Below, in pieces: positions 1-9,691 of a stretch of 64,000 bases of DNA. The notes beneath the pieces are model-generated. The model ran no database searches, was not told where the DNA came from, and was given only the letters and a program-made list of their open reading frames with translations. The DNA is from Buddleja alternifolia. Lineage: Eukaryota > Streptophyta > Magnoliopsida > Lamiales > Scrophulariaceae. Each line of letters begins with the position of its first letter. Position 1 is the first letter of the stretch. The translations under genes were made by a program, and so were the position numbers. Where the stretch lies: NCBI GenBank assembly GCA_019426215.1, contig CM033395.1, forward strand, positions 14,622,569 through 14,686,568, read 5' to 3'.

Positions 1-234
1 CAAACGAATGCCGACATTTGTTGAATGAGATAGAAAAGTGGCTCGAAGGTGGACACTTACAAGAGCTTATTTGTCGGGACCGAGAAAATCCTCAAGGTGG
101 CCAGGAAAAAATGCGCCAATGAAAGGAAAGGTGATAGCCAGAAAAAGAGTCATCAACATGATATCCAGAGGTCCCACTGATGGGAATTTGCATAGAGCAA
201 GGCGAGCTCATGAAAGAGCTTTACACGAAGGATG
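1..234 (+). pseudogene. gag: gag C-terminus of Tat-like element, joined to RNase H by a deletion
   Basis: Frame 3 from base 3 reads the gag tail after a zinc knuckle (NECRHLLNEIEK, then a short run ending ICRDREN) and stops at 120-122. Frame 2 from 119 continues with a linker containing VINMISRGPTDG and RARRAHERA, which resembles the spacer ahead of the protease in Tat-clade polyproteins. At about 222-240 the sequence passes straight into the start of an RNase H domain, so protease and most of reverse transcriptase are missing. One frame change and one large internal deletion therefore lie within 240 bases. The family placement of the linker is from memory of the clade and is less certain than the RNase H call. 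Confidence 0.6.
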
Positions 235-646
235 CCAAATAGCTTTCCAAGAATTGAAGGCATACCTTGCTAATTTGCCTCTGCTAACAAAACCAGTGCA
301 GGGAGAAACTCTATACTTATATTTAGCTATCTCGGAGCATGCCGTCAGCTCTGTACTCATAAGGAAAGAAGGGAAGGACCAAAAACCTATATATTATGTA
401 AGTCGAACGCTGTGAGGTGCTGAATCTAGATACACCGAGATTGAGAAGATTGCCTTCGCCCTGGTGACTACCGCAAGGAAGCTGAGGCCTTATTTCCTCA
501 CATACCATGTGGAAGTACGTACCAACCATCCTTTGAAGCAAATCTTAGGCCGCCCAGAAGTATCAGGAAAAATGATCAAGTGGGCGGTAGAATTGAGTGA
601 GTTCGACGTCTACTATTCTCCCAGACCGGCCACTAAAGCCTAGGCA
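235..646 (+). pseudogene. pol: gypsy-type RNase H (first RNase H) of Tat-like pol
   Basis: Frame 2 reads the connection and RNase H of a gypsy pol: AFQELKAYLANLPLLTKP, then LYLYLAISEHAVSSVLIR, then IYYVSRTL. A TGA at 413-415 interrupts it, after which the same frame goes on with ESRYTEIEKIAFALV and a PYFLTYHVEVRTNHPL stretch to a TAG at 641-643. Both stops can arise by one C-to-T change from CGA and CAG. The normal acidic residue in the first strand (usually a Y-L-A-V/D type motif) is weak here, as is usual for the Tat clade, whose first RNase H is degenerate. The reading frame is otherwise continuous with the next domain. Confidence 0.75.
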
Positions 647-1099
647 TTGGTGGACTTTATCTCAAAAGTCCCTTCGGCGCAACAGGAGAGAAAAGTTTGG
701 CTCTTACCCATCGATGGTTCATCGACAATAGCTGGAAGTGGAGCTGGTATAGAGTTAACCACTCCTGAGGGTAACAAACTGGAATACGCGATAAAAATCG
801 AGTTCAGAGCATCTAACAACAAAGCTGAATATGAAGCCCTAATCGTTAGTTTGAGGATGGCTTTAAAAGTAGGAGTTAAGCACCTGGTGGTTTACTCGGA
901 TTCCCAACTAGTGGCTTGCCAAGTAGCTAGACAATATGAAGCTAAGGAAGCTTGGATGATAGAGTATTTAAAGAAGATAGAGGAGTTAAAAGGAGAGTTC
1001 AAGAGCTTCGAGATACAACAAATACCTAGGTCAGAGGACAACAAAGCAGATTACCTAGCCAAGCTAGCTAGCGCCCTAGTGGACTGCCATACGAGGTAG
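647..1099 (+). pseudogene. pol: second (archaeal-type) RNase H of Tat-like pol
   Basis: This 150-codon open stretch reads a complete second RNase H: LPIDGSSTIAGSGAGI (catalytic Asp strand), then NNKAEYEALIVSLRMAL (catalytic Glu helix), then VYSDSQLV (catalytic Asp), then SEDNKADYLAKLAS (last Asp). All four expected carboxylates are visible. A second RNase H between the normal one and integrase is the hallmark of the Tat/Ogre clade and is the main evidence for naming the element. It ends at a TAG at 1097-1099; downstream the same frame continues into integrase, so the stop is a lesion. It is in frame with the preceding domain across the TAG at 641. Confidence 0.85.
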
Positions 1100-1682
1100 G
1101 TCACCATACAGTCGATGCCTAGTGCCACCGCAGAGGATTTCGTGTATGTCATTGAAGAGACTGGTGATTGGAGAGAACCCATTTTGAGCTACCTTCAACG
1201 AGGAGATTTACCCCGTGACAAAGTTGAAGCTGCACGCATGCAATACAAAGCCTGAAGGTATACTCTCTTAGATGGAGTGTTGTATAAGAGATCGTTTACA
1301 CAGCCATACCTAAGGTATCTTTCTCGGAAGGATGGAGTGCTCATCTTAGAGGAGATCCATGGAGGACTTTGTGCCAACAATGTTGGGGGGGACTGCTATT
1401 GTAGCCTAAGCAATCAGAGCTGTCTAGTTTTGGCTCACCATGAAGGCTGACGCTAAGGATTTGGTAAGGAAGTGTGAGCATTGTCAAAGGCATGCTACCC
1501 TTCTTCATAAACTAGTAGAACCAATGGGAGTCATGAGTTCACCATACCCCTTTGCTAGATGGGGGTAGATATCCTAAAACCATTCCATTTGGCGGTCGGG
1601 CAGAAGAAGTTTCCCTTGGTGGCAGTCGATTATTTCGGTAAATGGATGGGCCGAACTGCTGGCCAAGATCACGAAGGGTTCT
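1100..1682 (+). pseudogene. pol: integrase N-terminal half of Tat-like pol, broken
   Basis: Downstream of the second RNase H the frame reads an integrase approach segment (LLDGVLYKRSF, then EEIHGGLCANN, the first His of the HHCC finger) with a TGA near 1252. Frame changes follow near 1385-1440, around a run of G. A later frame recovers KKFPLVAVDYFGKWM, the first part of the catalytic core. The copy stops abruptly at 1682, where an Athila-type LTR is inserted. Roughly 150 codons of the core, including the second Asp and the Glu, are not found on the far side of the insertion, so they were lost by a separate deletion. Confidence 0.65.
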
Positions 1683-1837
1683 TAATAAGTCCGTATTTTA
1701 CAGTATTTTATGCCCCATTTTAATATGATTTGATCGTTACTGTTAGGAATTTCATTGTTAGATGTTTTGATGATGTCAAGACCTTAACTCTTATAACTCT
1801 TTTATAGATTAAGAGTTCAAAGAAAAGCCCAAAATAA

Positions 1838-2680
1838 TATAAGTTAGAGTTTAGAAAGTTAGATAAGTCAAGATGTTTCAACGATAAATCATTCATCCAT
1901 ATATATGGAATTGAAAGCGTAAATGATTTATACTGAAATGATGAATACCTACCTTTTCTTTTCTCTTCCCGTTAAACTGCTTTTCTTACCTTTTCCCCCT
2001 TCTTGGCATCATCAAAGGAAGACTGCAGAATCTGCTTAAGAGTTCTGTGCTAGGAGGTAATAGAAAAAAATGCTTTTGGCAAGCGTCTCAAACGGATCAT
2101 CGCTTGAGAAGGAAAACCAGTTGGTGTGGGGATAATCTCGGCCACTTCTATCTATCGCTCAGCGTCCACAGTCGCTTCCACGTCTGGAAGGACAGTGTCT
2201 ACTATTCTATCGATTTCTACCACCGTTGATACCACTTGTTGGTAAATCAACATCCAACTATGTCTACCTTTTCAAAACATTTTAAAATATTGCATGATTT
2301 TGTAAAAATATTTTTATTAAGTGTTGAAGGGAATAAGTTCAACGCTTAACATACCAATTTTTTATATCACTTGTTGAATTGATACCACTTGATGAAATAT
2401 TTATGTTGACGCTTGAAATTAAGTTCCTTTTATGTTTGAGAGTCTAACACATCATGCAGAAATAACTTATAAGCGTTGATGATTTATGCACATGAAAACC
2501 ATTTTTGATCATTGACGCTTACGTGCACAAGTACCATTTTAAGGTTCCCCCTAAATTTGATAACTTGTAACAATGGTACTTGTACACGTAAGCGTCAATG
2601 ATCAAAAATAAGTTAGCATTTAGAAAGTTAGATAAGTCAAGATGTTTCAACGATAAATCATTCATTCATATATATATAGA
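1838..2680 (+). repeat. direct duplication of about 70 bp inside the 2.1-kb LTR
   Basis: Bases 1838-1909 and 2608-2680 are near-identical (both contain AGATAAGTCAAGATGTTTC and then an ATATATA run). They bracket about 700 bp of U3. This looks like an internal duplication, or an insertion that copied its flank. The segment between them also contains the inverted repeat at 2501-2610, which ends exactly where the second copy begins. Confidence 0.75.
2501..2610. repeat. long inverted repeat (hairpin) in U3 of the 2.1-kb LTR
   Basis: Arms at 2501-2537 and 2574-2610 are complementary over about 36 bases with a single mismatch, separated by about 36 bases. The arm core reads TCATTGACGCTTACGTG on the plus strand. 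RNA through it would fold into a strong stem. It may be a regulatory or small-RNA-producing structure, or the remains of a small foldback transposon; no target duplication was seen at its ends. Confidence 0.8.
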
Positions 2681-2730
2681 TTAAGAGACACGCGCTTGCT
2701 TGTGTCCAACGGACAAATTCCAAGAATCTC

Positions 2731-2738
2731 TATAAATA
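2731..2738 (+). promoter_or_regulatory. TATA box of the 2.1-kb solo LTR
   Basis: TATAAATA about 990 bp into the LTR, the position expected for the U3 promoter. Transcription would start about 30 bp downstream in a CA-containing context. Confidence 0.6.
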
Positions 2739-4174
2739 GTACCCTTCAGCAAAACCTTAGTGTGTGTGTAGAGAGATAAACTTTGCTGAAATAATTTGAG
2801 AGAAAAGCTTCCAAACTCCATAGCCAGATTGGAATTCAAGAAAGTTAATTCTTTCAACAAGCAATATTTTTGTGTAAGAGAAGCTTGTTGAAGAAGATCG
2901 TTCTTGAAGCTCCAATATCCCTCAAAGCTTCTCAAATACATTCCAAGACAGTCACCAATATCTCAAACATCTTTAAAGAAGAACCCTAATTTCCCAATGA
3001 GATATCCCAAGTTGTTTGAACTTCCTAACATCAAACAAACCAGTGACAAAACCCCTCAACCTCTTTCATCTGAGTGAGAAAGTTGTTGATTTCACAAGCA
3101 ATATTTCTGAGTGAGAGAAGCTTGTTGAAGAAGGTCTTGATTGGTGCTGAAGTCTGAGTGATCAAGGAGCCTGAGATCATCTTCCGAGGATAGAAGTGTC
3201 TTGTAGCAGAAATCTGTGTGACCAAGGAGCTCAAGCGTCGACATCCTTTTGTTCCCTATTTTGTAGAAGTCTCTGAGTCACTCTTCGATAATCAATCTAG
3301 TGGATTGCCTCCGTGTGCAAAGGAGAAGAAGGACGTAGCTGGGATTACACCACCCAGTGAACCTTACAATTTATTGTGTTATTTACTATTTTATTTGCTT
3401 TACTTACAGTTGCACATTATATCTTGAAAAAGCATATAAAACAGTCAAACATCTAATTTAAGAACGATAAGCTTTCAAATCAATCTTAAGCGCTTGAATA
3501 AGTGCTAAGCACTCTAAGCGTTCAAAATGTTTTAATCAAAAGCAACTAAGGAAAAACTTTGTGATGCTAAAACCTTTCAAAGAGAAGACTTGTAAAATCA
3601 TTTCGCTGTGCTAACCCAGATTAAGCGATTGAAACATTACCCTACTTTGGTAAGCGTTGAAATCACTAAGTCTAAATTAACTTTATCAAAACAGTCTTCG
3701 AGTATACGCTCAGCCAAGTGACTACATTTCAAGCGTCCAACAAATTTTAATACGAATCTTTTTGAAGTCGAAAAAGACTTCAGGGTCTATTCCACCCCCT
3801 CTTCTAGACCCTTTCGTATGCCACGTGGGACCAACAGTTACTTAGATCTCTTTTTATCCCTCATAATGCTTTGATTGGTATATATTTTGTTTTGTAGCAT
3901 AAAAGTTGATTTACGCATGAAAGACAAGAAAAGAGATCCAAATTGAGCTTGACATTGAAGAAAAAACAAAAGAAGATAGCTGACGAAATATTTTACACAA
4001 TGCTCATAAAGAAACAAGATTTTCTTCCCTTTACAGGCCGAATCAGACTACGATTTCTTCTCCAATATTGTAGAGCTTTGTCTTAGCTTCGCGTAGCAAC
4101 TTGAATCACCTCAATCCGACATTTTTAGAGATATTTATGATCAAAATACTAAACCTGCAAATTTCACATAAGAA

Positions 4175-4215
4175 GACCGCGGTCCGAAAATCAAGTGCTA
4201 ATTCGACCGCGGTCC
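4175..4215. repeat. paired GACCGCGGTC palindromes upstream of the LTR TATA box
   Basis: The perfect palindrome GACCGCGGTC occurs at 4175-4184 and again at 4205-4214, 30 bp apart and about 45 bp upstream of TATAAATA. Degenerate versions (ACCGCGGCC, GACCGTGG) lie in the related minus-strand LTR near 52655-52700. The position suggests a promoter-proximal element; any protein bound is unknown. Confidence 0.6.
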
Positions 4216-4256
4216 ACTTTTCCGATCCCTAATTTTTATATCCCGGTACAGCCACC

Positions 4257-4264
4257 TATAAATA
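4257..4264 (+). promoter_or_regulatory. TATA box of Athila-type solo LTR
   Basis: TATAAATA followed by GGG, in the middle of the LTR and directly downstream of the paired palindromes. Confidence 0.6.
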
Positions 4265-5038
4265 GGGTTTTAGGTCAATTTTTTTAGGGAATTAACACAC
4301 TTTCACCTACTAAAGGGGCTTTTCTTGCTCTCCAAGAATCAAGGAAGCCATGACAAGTCCCAAGGAAGCTTAAAGAGTCATTTTCATCATAAAATCTTGG
4401 AATCACACTTTGTAATAGGGAGTAATTCAACTCTTTCTTTTAGATTAGTATATCAACTATGTCTTTTAGAAATATTGGATTATCTTTTGTAGCAAGTATG
4501 AGCTAAGCATCTTTGTGGTTGGGTTATGTGAATACTTTGTGATATTTTGTGTTTAATGAATTCCTAGTTTTCGGATTTATTACATTCTTGTTGCATGTTT
4601 GATTTTTATGCTTAATGCTTGCACATGCTTGATCACCATGTGTTTGATTTAATGCTTTGTTTTGAGACCGAGAGGAGATAGATAGAGGTAGATCATGAAA
4701 TGAAGCATCATAACGTAACAATTGACTAGAGATAGATTCAATTGCGTTGTGTGGCTTTTTGTGACAAGATGACCCGATTGAATGTAGGATCTTCGTAAGC
4801 AAGGAACTCCTTGGAACCTTAATGCATGTTAGTTAATTCTATCTTCACTATAGAAATATAGGAAGTTGTTAACTAGTATAGGCTCGTTATTTCAAGAGAT
4901 TGAGTTATGAATACATTAGGGGGTTTCGCCATAACAAGAGTGTTCTAAGAATCCAGGTAATTTAGAGTTTATGAACATAAAATGAAGCATAGTAGGATCA
5001 TAACCCAATCATCTCTTTCCATTTGATATATTACCTTG

Positions 5039-5222
5039 AATTAATTGTTTGGCTGAAAGATTCATTTTATTCATTTACCTCAAAGGGTACTTATATAGGA
5101 TACACAAAACCTAATCTAAGAAAGTCAACTATACAATTAATTATGCAGATTTTAAGGCACTAAATCCTATCTAAATAAGGAATACAATCATAAATAATAT
5201 TACACAGCTATACATTCTAACT
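5039..5222 (-). repeat. 3' LTR of young copia element
   Basis: 184 bp, matching 9692-9875 except at two positions (A/C near 5144 and A/G near 5210). On the minus strand it begins AGTTAGAATG directly after the purine tract and ends AATTAATT against the CCTTG duplication. Confidence 0.9.
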
Positions 5223-5232
5223 CTCCCCCTCA
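5222..5232 (-). other. Polypurine tract of young copia element
   Basis: On the minus strand GAGGGGGAGAG overlaps the end of pol and abuts the 3' LTR. It would prime plus-strand DNA synthesis. Confidence 0.75.
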
Positions 5233-5817
5233 AGTTGGTGCATAGATATCACACATGCCCAACTTGGATAGTGCTAGACTGAATGGGCCACTAGGAACAG
5301 CATGAGTCATCATATCTGCTAGCTGATCAGCCCTTTTAATCTAAGGAACTTTTATCTTCCCAGATTCTAGATTATCTTTGATGTAATTCCTGTCCAACTC
5401 AACATGCTTAGTCCGGTCGTGTTGCACTGGATTATTGGCGATCTCTATAGCTGCCGTGTTATCACAGAAAAGTGTCATGGGTTGTTTTAAACCAAAACCA
5501 AGTTCACTTAGGAGAATGTTCAGCTAGGTAAGCTCTGTAGTTGCATGATGAAGAGCACGATATTCAGCTTCTGCACTAGACAATGACACCACATTCTGTT
5601 TCTTGCTTTTCCAAGACACTAGATTGCCCCCAACAAATGACACATAACCTGATGTAGACTTCCTATCCAATTTGGATCCGGCAAAATCTGAATCTGTATA
5701 ACCCACAATGTCCAAATGACCATGTTTGGAGAACATTATACCTTTAACTGGAGAAGACTTAAGGTAGGCTAAAATACGATTTAATGCACTCATGTGTTGG
5801 TCACTCGGATTGTGCAT
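5230..5817 (-). pseudogene. pol: Copia RNase H domain, two premature stops
   Basis: The reading starts with MHNPSDQHM, then GYTDSDFAGS (catalytic Asp) and SSAEAEYRAL (catalytic Glu helix). A TAG at about 5525-5527 interrupts, probably a Trp codon changed by G to A. The same frame then reads TLFCDNTAAIEI (third Asp), HVELDRNYI and a second TAG, and ends naturally at 5230-5232 beside the purine tract. At the upstream end the frame differs from the RT segment: about 13 bases appear to be missing between SYAVS and FMHNP compared with the family. The protein cannot be made as one piece. Confidence 0.85.
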
Positions 5818-7259
5818 GAACTGACTGCATATGATAAGTCAGGTCTAGTGTGAGTTAGATAGATCAATTTCCCCACCAGCTTCTGGTATCTCTCTTTGTT
5901 TGTTGGAGTCTGATCCGAATAAATACTTAAGCCATGATTCATTTCAATGGGTGTATCAACAGGTTGACAAGCTGACTTACCAGTTTCAGACAATAAATCT
6001 AACACATACTTTCGTGGAGAAAGGAAGAGTCCATGCTTAGACCGAGATACTTCAATGTCCAAGAAGTATTTTAGAGCTCCCAAGTCCTTCATTTCGAATT
6101 CCTTGGACAAGTAACCACGAAGTTTCTCTATTTCATTGAGGTTACTACCTGTTACTATCATGTCATCAACATAAACAATAAGCAAAGTAATGTCCTTCCC
6201 ATCTCTTTTGTAAAATAGAGTGTGATTTGCCATAGCTTGCTTGAAACCATACTCTTTCATAGAGTAGCTCAATTTTCCAAACCATGCCCTTGTCGACTGT
6301 TTCAATCCATATAGAGCCTTCTTCAACTTGCATACTTCACCCCCTTTTAATGTAAACCCCGGAGGAGGATCCATATACACTTCTTCCAAAAGATCGCCAT
6401 GGAGAAAAGCCTTCTTCACATCAAATTGCCTTAATGGCCAATCTAGATTAATTGCGAGAGATAGTATGACTCGAACAGTATTCATTTTGGCCACGGGTGC
6501 AAAAGTTTCTTGGTAGTCAATTCCATAAGTCTGGGTGTATCGCTTGGCAACCAATCTAGCTTTGTACCTGTCAATTGTTCCATCTGACTTGTACTTTATT
6601 GAAAATACCCACTTACAACCTACTGTCTTCTTATCTTTAGGAAGTTCGACCATCTCCCAAGTAGAATTTTCCTGGAGAGCCTTCATTTCTTCCATCATAG
6701 CCTTTCTCCACTTGGGATCTTCAAGGGCTTCCTGAAAATGACTAGGAATAGGCACAGAGGATAACTGAAGGGCAAAGGCAAGATGAGTTTTGGATAAACG
6801 ATGATATGACAAAAAATCAGACATAGGATAGATAATATTAGAGATTGGTTTCGAGAAACTAAACCTATCAGGTACTTTTCTTTCACGAAGAGGGTATCTC
6901 CTACCTTGGTCTTCAACCTGTGTGTTCAAGATAGGAGTTTTCTGAATTAAAGAAGGTGAAGAAGAATGTACTCCAGGATTTGTCTCGGAAGAGTCATCCG
7001 ATGGCATGGTATTATCATTGAGAGGAGCTATGGAGCTTGGGGATATGACAATAGCTTCTTTGTTCCTCCTTTTATAAACCTGTTCGAAAAACATATCATC
7101 CGGTCTCCCTATTTTTTCTTTGGGTCTAGGCTGAGCCTCTATAAATTCAAGGTTACTAAGAGATTCTCTCTCACCCTCGATGGAGTCCTCCCCTTCACCC
7201 TCGATTGAGTCCTCCCCCTCACCCTCAATTGAGTCCTTCCCTGACTTTCTGAAATCCAA
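5790..7259 (-). pseudogene. pol: Copia integrase C-terminus and reverse transcriptase
   Basis: About 489 codons. The first 140 are a low-complexity linker with an acidic repeat (EGEDSIEGEG) and the conserved RRYPLRERK motif just before RT. RT follows with WRKAMMEEMKAL, the fingers motif KARLVAKRYTQ, FDVKKAFLHGDL (catalytic Asp), and the active site LLIVYVDDM. It ends in RNase H connection sequence (THTRPDLSYAV) where a small deletion shifts frame. The start of this stretch is not a real start: it is fused by frameshift to the upstream gag-integrase frame near 7260-7275. All RT catalytic aspartates are present. Confidence 0.9.
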
Positions 7260-9592
7260 AATCTCTTTTCTTCAAGCCATAATTTTTCCTCTTCCTTACT
7301 TTTTATCTCCCCCTGAAGTGGAATCAGAGGCACATCCCCAGAAAAATAAGACTCACACTCACAGAATTGGATATCCATGGAGACATAATATTTCCCGGTG
7401 GGAGGATGATAGCACTTATAGCCCTTTTGAGAGGTAGAGTACCCAAGAAAGACACATTTGAGGGCACGAGGATCAAGCTTGTCCCTTTGGTGAGAGTGAA
7501 CATGAACATAACAGACACAACCAAAAATCTTAGGACAAAGATTTAAGGCGGAAGGGATAGAGTGAAACTGAGATAACATACGCAAAGGAGTTTGATAGTT
7601 AATGACACTGGCAGGCATACGATTGATAAGAAAAACAGCTCTCAGAACAGCATCAGCCCAAAAACTTTTTGGAACACGCATGGTAAAGCATAAAGCTCTT
7701 GCCACTTCAAGAATATGTTGATTTTTGCACTCTACTGTGCCGTTCTGTTGGGGGGTGTACGTACAGGTTGTTTGGTGGAGAATTCCATTTTCTTGAAACC
7801 ATTTAGTAAGGGATTGATTAACAAACTCTCGACCATTGTCAGAATGAAAAACCTTAACTTGAGTGTTAAATTGTGTGAAAATCATTTTTGAAAATTGGGG
7901 AATGATTCTTGTTACTTCGTCCTTAGATTTCATCAAGTATACCCAACTCACTCGAGTGCAATCATCAATAAAAGACACAAAATATTGATGACCTAAAGTA
8001 GACGGAGTAGAAAAAGGACCCCAAACATCAGTAAAAACACGAGTAAAAGGAATAGGACTTTTATTGAGACTTATCTTAAAAGTTACACGATGATTCTTAG
8101 CATAAATGCATTGTTCGCACCGTAAACTAGAAACTGAAACATCTCTAAACAAATGAGGAAATAAACGTTCCAAATAAGAGAAAGATGGGTGACCTAACCT
8201 ACAATGCCATAGAAGAATTTTTTCTTTACTATATATCTCCCTTCTTACGTGGAGAACACAGTCTGACTCAGATTGTAACTCCTTCTTCCCCTCCAAATAG
8301 TAGAGACCCCCTCTCTCCTTACCAGTGCCAATCGTCATCTTCGTAAGATTGTCCTGAAATACGCAATGAGTAGAATGGAAGATTACAGAACAATTAAGGT
8401 GTTTAGTAATTTTGCTAATAGAAAGAAGATTATTAGAAAGACTAGGTGCAAGTAAGACAGATGACATGGAGAGTGTAGGAGAAAAAGAGATGTTCCCAGC
8501 CCTTGAGACAGGCATAGGAGCTCCATTAGCGACCTGGACAGACTTAACAATGGAAGGCATAACACTGTCAAGTAAGGAAGAATTACTAGTCATATGATCA
8601 GTGGCCCCTGAGTCAATAATCCAAGTGTTAGGTATGGCGGAAACAAAGGCTGAGCCAGAATTACCTGCTTGAGGAGATAAACGAGAAACCTGAGATGCAG
8701 AAGCAGTAGTAGATGAAGGAGTGTTATTAAGAACAACCTGGGCTGACTTCCTATTTTTCTTTTCAGCCTGTTTTAGTTTGAACCATTCCGGATAGCCATG
8801 CTTCTTCCAACAAACATCTACCGTGTGTTTGGTGCTATTGCAGTGAGTGCAACCGACTGCTGGTTGAGTATTATGCTTCTGGACAGCCATAGCCGAGGCC
8901 TCGTGATGACCTTCTAACCCCATGGTCGCCTGCCTTTGTGCCTCCCTACGAACTTGTGAATATGTTTCCTCAAGACTTGGTATAGGAGAGGTAGCGAGGA
9001 CTCTGGCACTTACTTGATCCAAATTGTGATCGAGACCCGCAAGGAATATATAAATCCGATCCTCACCAGTACGTTTCCTCAGTTTCTCAATATCAGTAGC
9101 ACACTCCATATCATTGGGCCTGCGATAATCAAGTTCCAAGAATATGGAGTTCAACTCATTGTAATATTCATCAAGTGGACGACCTCCTTGACGTGATTGG
9201 AATGATTTCTTCATCAATTCGTACACCTGAGAAGAATCTGAGACATCAAGATAGCTCCTCTTGACTGCATCCCAGACGTCTTTAGCCGTTCCATATTGCA
9301 CAAAATGTGCCATCAGTTTTTCTGTCATAGAATTGATGAGCCAAGACTTGACCAATGTATCTTCAGCTTCCCAATCATCATAACTTGGGTCTTTTTCTGC
9401 AGGTGCAGCCTTCCTTCCTGTTATATATCCTTTCTTCCTTCTGCCAGCAATATGCATCTCCATGATTTGAGACCAAACACGATAGTTAGTACTATCCAAC
9501 TTAACAGAAATTGTTGGAAAGGAAGTATCGTGAACAGTCACAGTGGATTTATTCTTGCTGTCAGAAATTTCAGCATCTGTTTTCGCAGCCAT
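7139..9592 (-). CDS. gag-pol: Copia Gag-protease-integrase polyprotein (817 codons, frameshifted at 3' end)
   Basis: Begins at an ATG (9590-9592) about 100 bp inside the 5' LTR. The order is a copia N-terminal Gag domain (residues about 15-230), a CCHC zinc knuckle CTHCNSTKHTVDVC near 255, aspartic protease with IIDSGATDHM near 325, the pre-integrase HHCC finger (LWHCRLGHPS ... CEQC) near 465, and the integrase core with TDVWGPF, HSDNGREF and NGTVECKN supplying Asp, Asp and Glu. After about residue 780 the frame runs into repetitive out-of-frame sequence (GRTQ, RVRG) and stops; the true frame continues in RT. Everything before that looks intact. The product would assemble particles and integrate cDNA. 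Confidence 0.9.
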   Translation of the reverse strand: MAAKTDAEISDSKNKSTVTVHDTSFPTISVKLDSTNYRVWSQIMEMHIAGRRKKGYITGRKAAPAEKDPSYDDWEAEDTLVKSWLINSMTEKLMAHFVQYGTAKDVWDAVKRSYLDVSDSSQVYELMKKSFQSRQGGRPLDEYYNELNSIFLELDYRRPNDMECATDIEKLRKRTGEDRIYIFLAGLDHNLDQVSARVLATSPIPSLEETYSQVRREAQRQATMGLEGHHEASAMAVQKHNTQPAVGCTHCNSTKHTVDVCWKKHGYPEWFKLKQAEKKNRKSAQVVLNNTPSSTTASASQVSRLSPQAGNSGSAFVSAIPNTWIIDSGATDHMTSNSSLLDSVMPSIVKSVQVANGAPMPVSRAGNISFSPTLSMSSVLLAPSLSNNLLSISKITKHLNCSVIFHSTHCVFQDNLTKMTIGTGKERGGLYYLEGKKELQSESDCVLHVRREIYSKEKILLWHCRLGHPSFSYLERLFPHLFRDVSVSSLRCEQCIYAKNHRVTFKISLNKSPIPFTRVFTDVWGPFSTPSTLGHQYFVSFIDDCTRVSWVYLMKSKDEVTRIIPQFSKMIFTQFNTQVKVFHSDNGREFVNQSLTKWFQENGILHQTTCTYTPQQNGTVECKNQHILEVARALCFTMRVPKSFWADAVLRAVFLINRMPASVINYQTPLRMLSQFHSIPSALNLCPKIFGCVCYVHVHSHQRDKLDPRALKCVFLGYSTSQKGYKCYHPPTGKYYVSMDIQFCECESYFSGDVPLIPLQGEIKSKEEEKLWLEEKRFWISESQGRTQLRVRGRTQSRVKGRTPSRVRENLLVTLNL
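7165..7240. repeat. 24-bp in-frame tandem repeat in copia pol linker
   Basis: About 2.7 copies of a 24-bp unit (units at 7183-7206 and 7207-7230, flanks partial). In the RT frame each copy encodes eight residues, GEGEDSIE. It lies right beside the frameshift near 7260-7275, so slippage in this stretch may have contributed to the break. Confidence 0.8.
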
Positions 9593-9673
9593 GATGTAGA
9601 AAGAAAAAGAAAATTGAAGAAGGTGGCGGCTAGGGTTTCAGCCAAGAGAATAATAGCAGCGGAATTATTTTAA

Positions 9674-9691
9674 CCTAGGCTTCTGGCACCA
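9674..9691 (-). other. Primer binding site of young copia element
   Basis: The minus strand reads TGGTGCCAGAAGCCTAGG immediately after the 5' LTR. It resembles the initiator-Met tRNA site TGGTATCAGAGC, with changes. Confidence 0.65.

Larger units (their letters stand above)
1741..3836 (+). mobile_element. 2.1-kb solo LTR, family not identified
   Basis: Starts TGTTAGGAAT and ends GGGACCAACA, giving TG...CA ends, and is flanked by the 5-bp duplication GTTAC (1736-1740 and 3837-3841). It lies inside the older Athila-type LTR. A TATAAATA box at 2731 divides a 1-kb U3-like part from a 1.1-kb R-U5-like part. The sequence just before the end (a run reading CACCCCCTCTTCTAGACC) resembles the 3' end of long LTRs in plant copia elements, but this is not enough to name a lineage. 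No open reading frame of note is inside; the short ones are chance. Confidence 0.85.

Noticed and set aside
2681..2941. 86-codon minus-strand ORF in the 2.1-kb LTR
   Set aside because: Lies antisense in the R-U5 part of an LTR and shows no family features.
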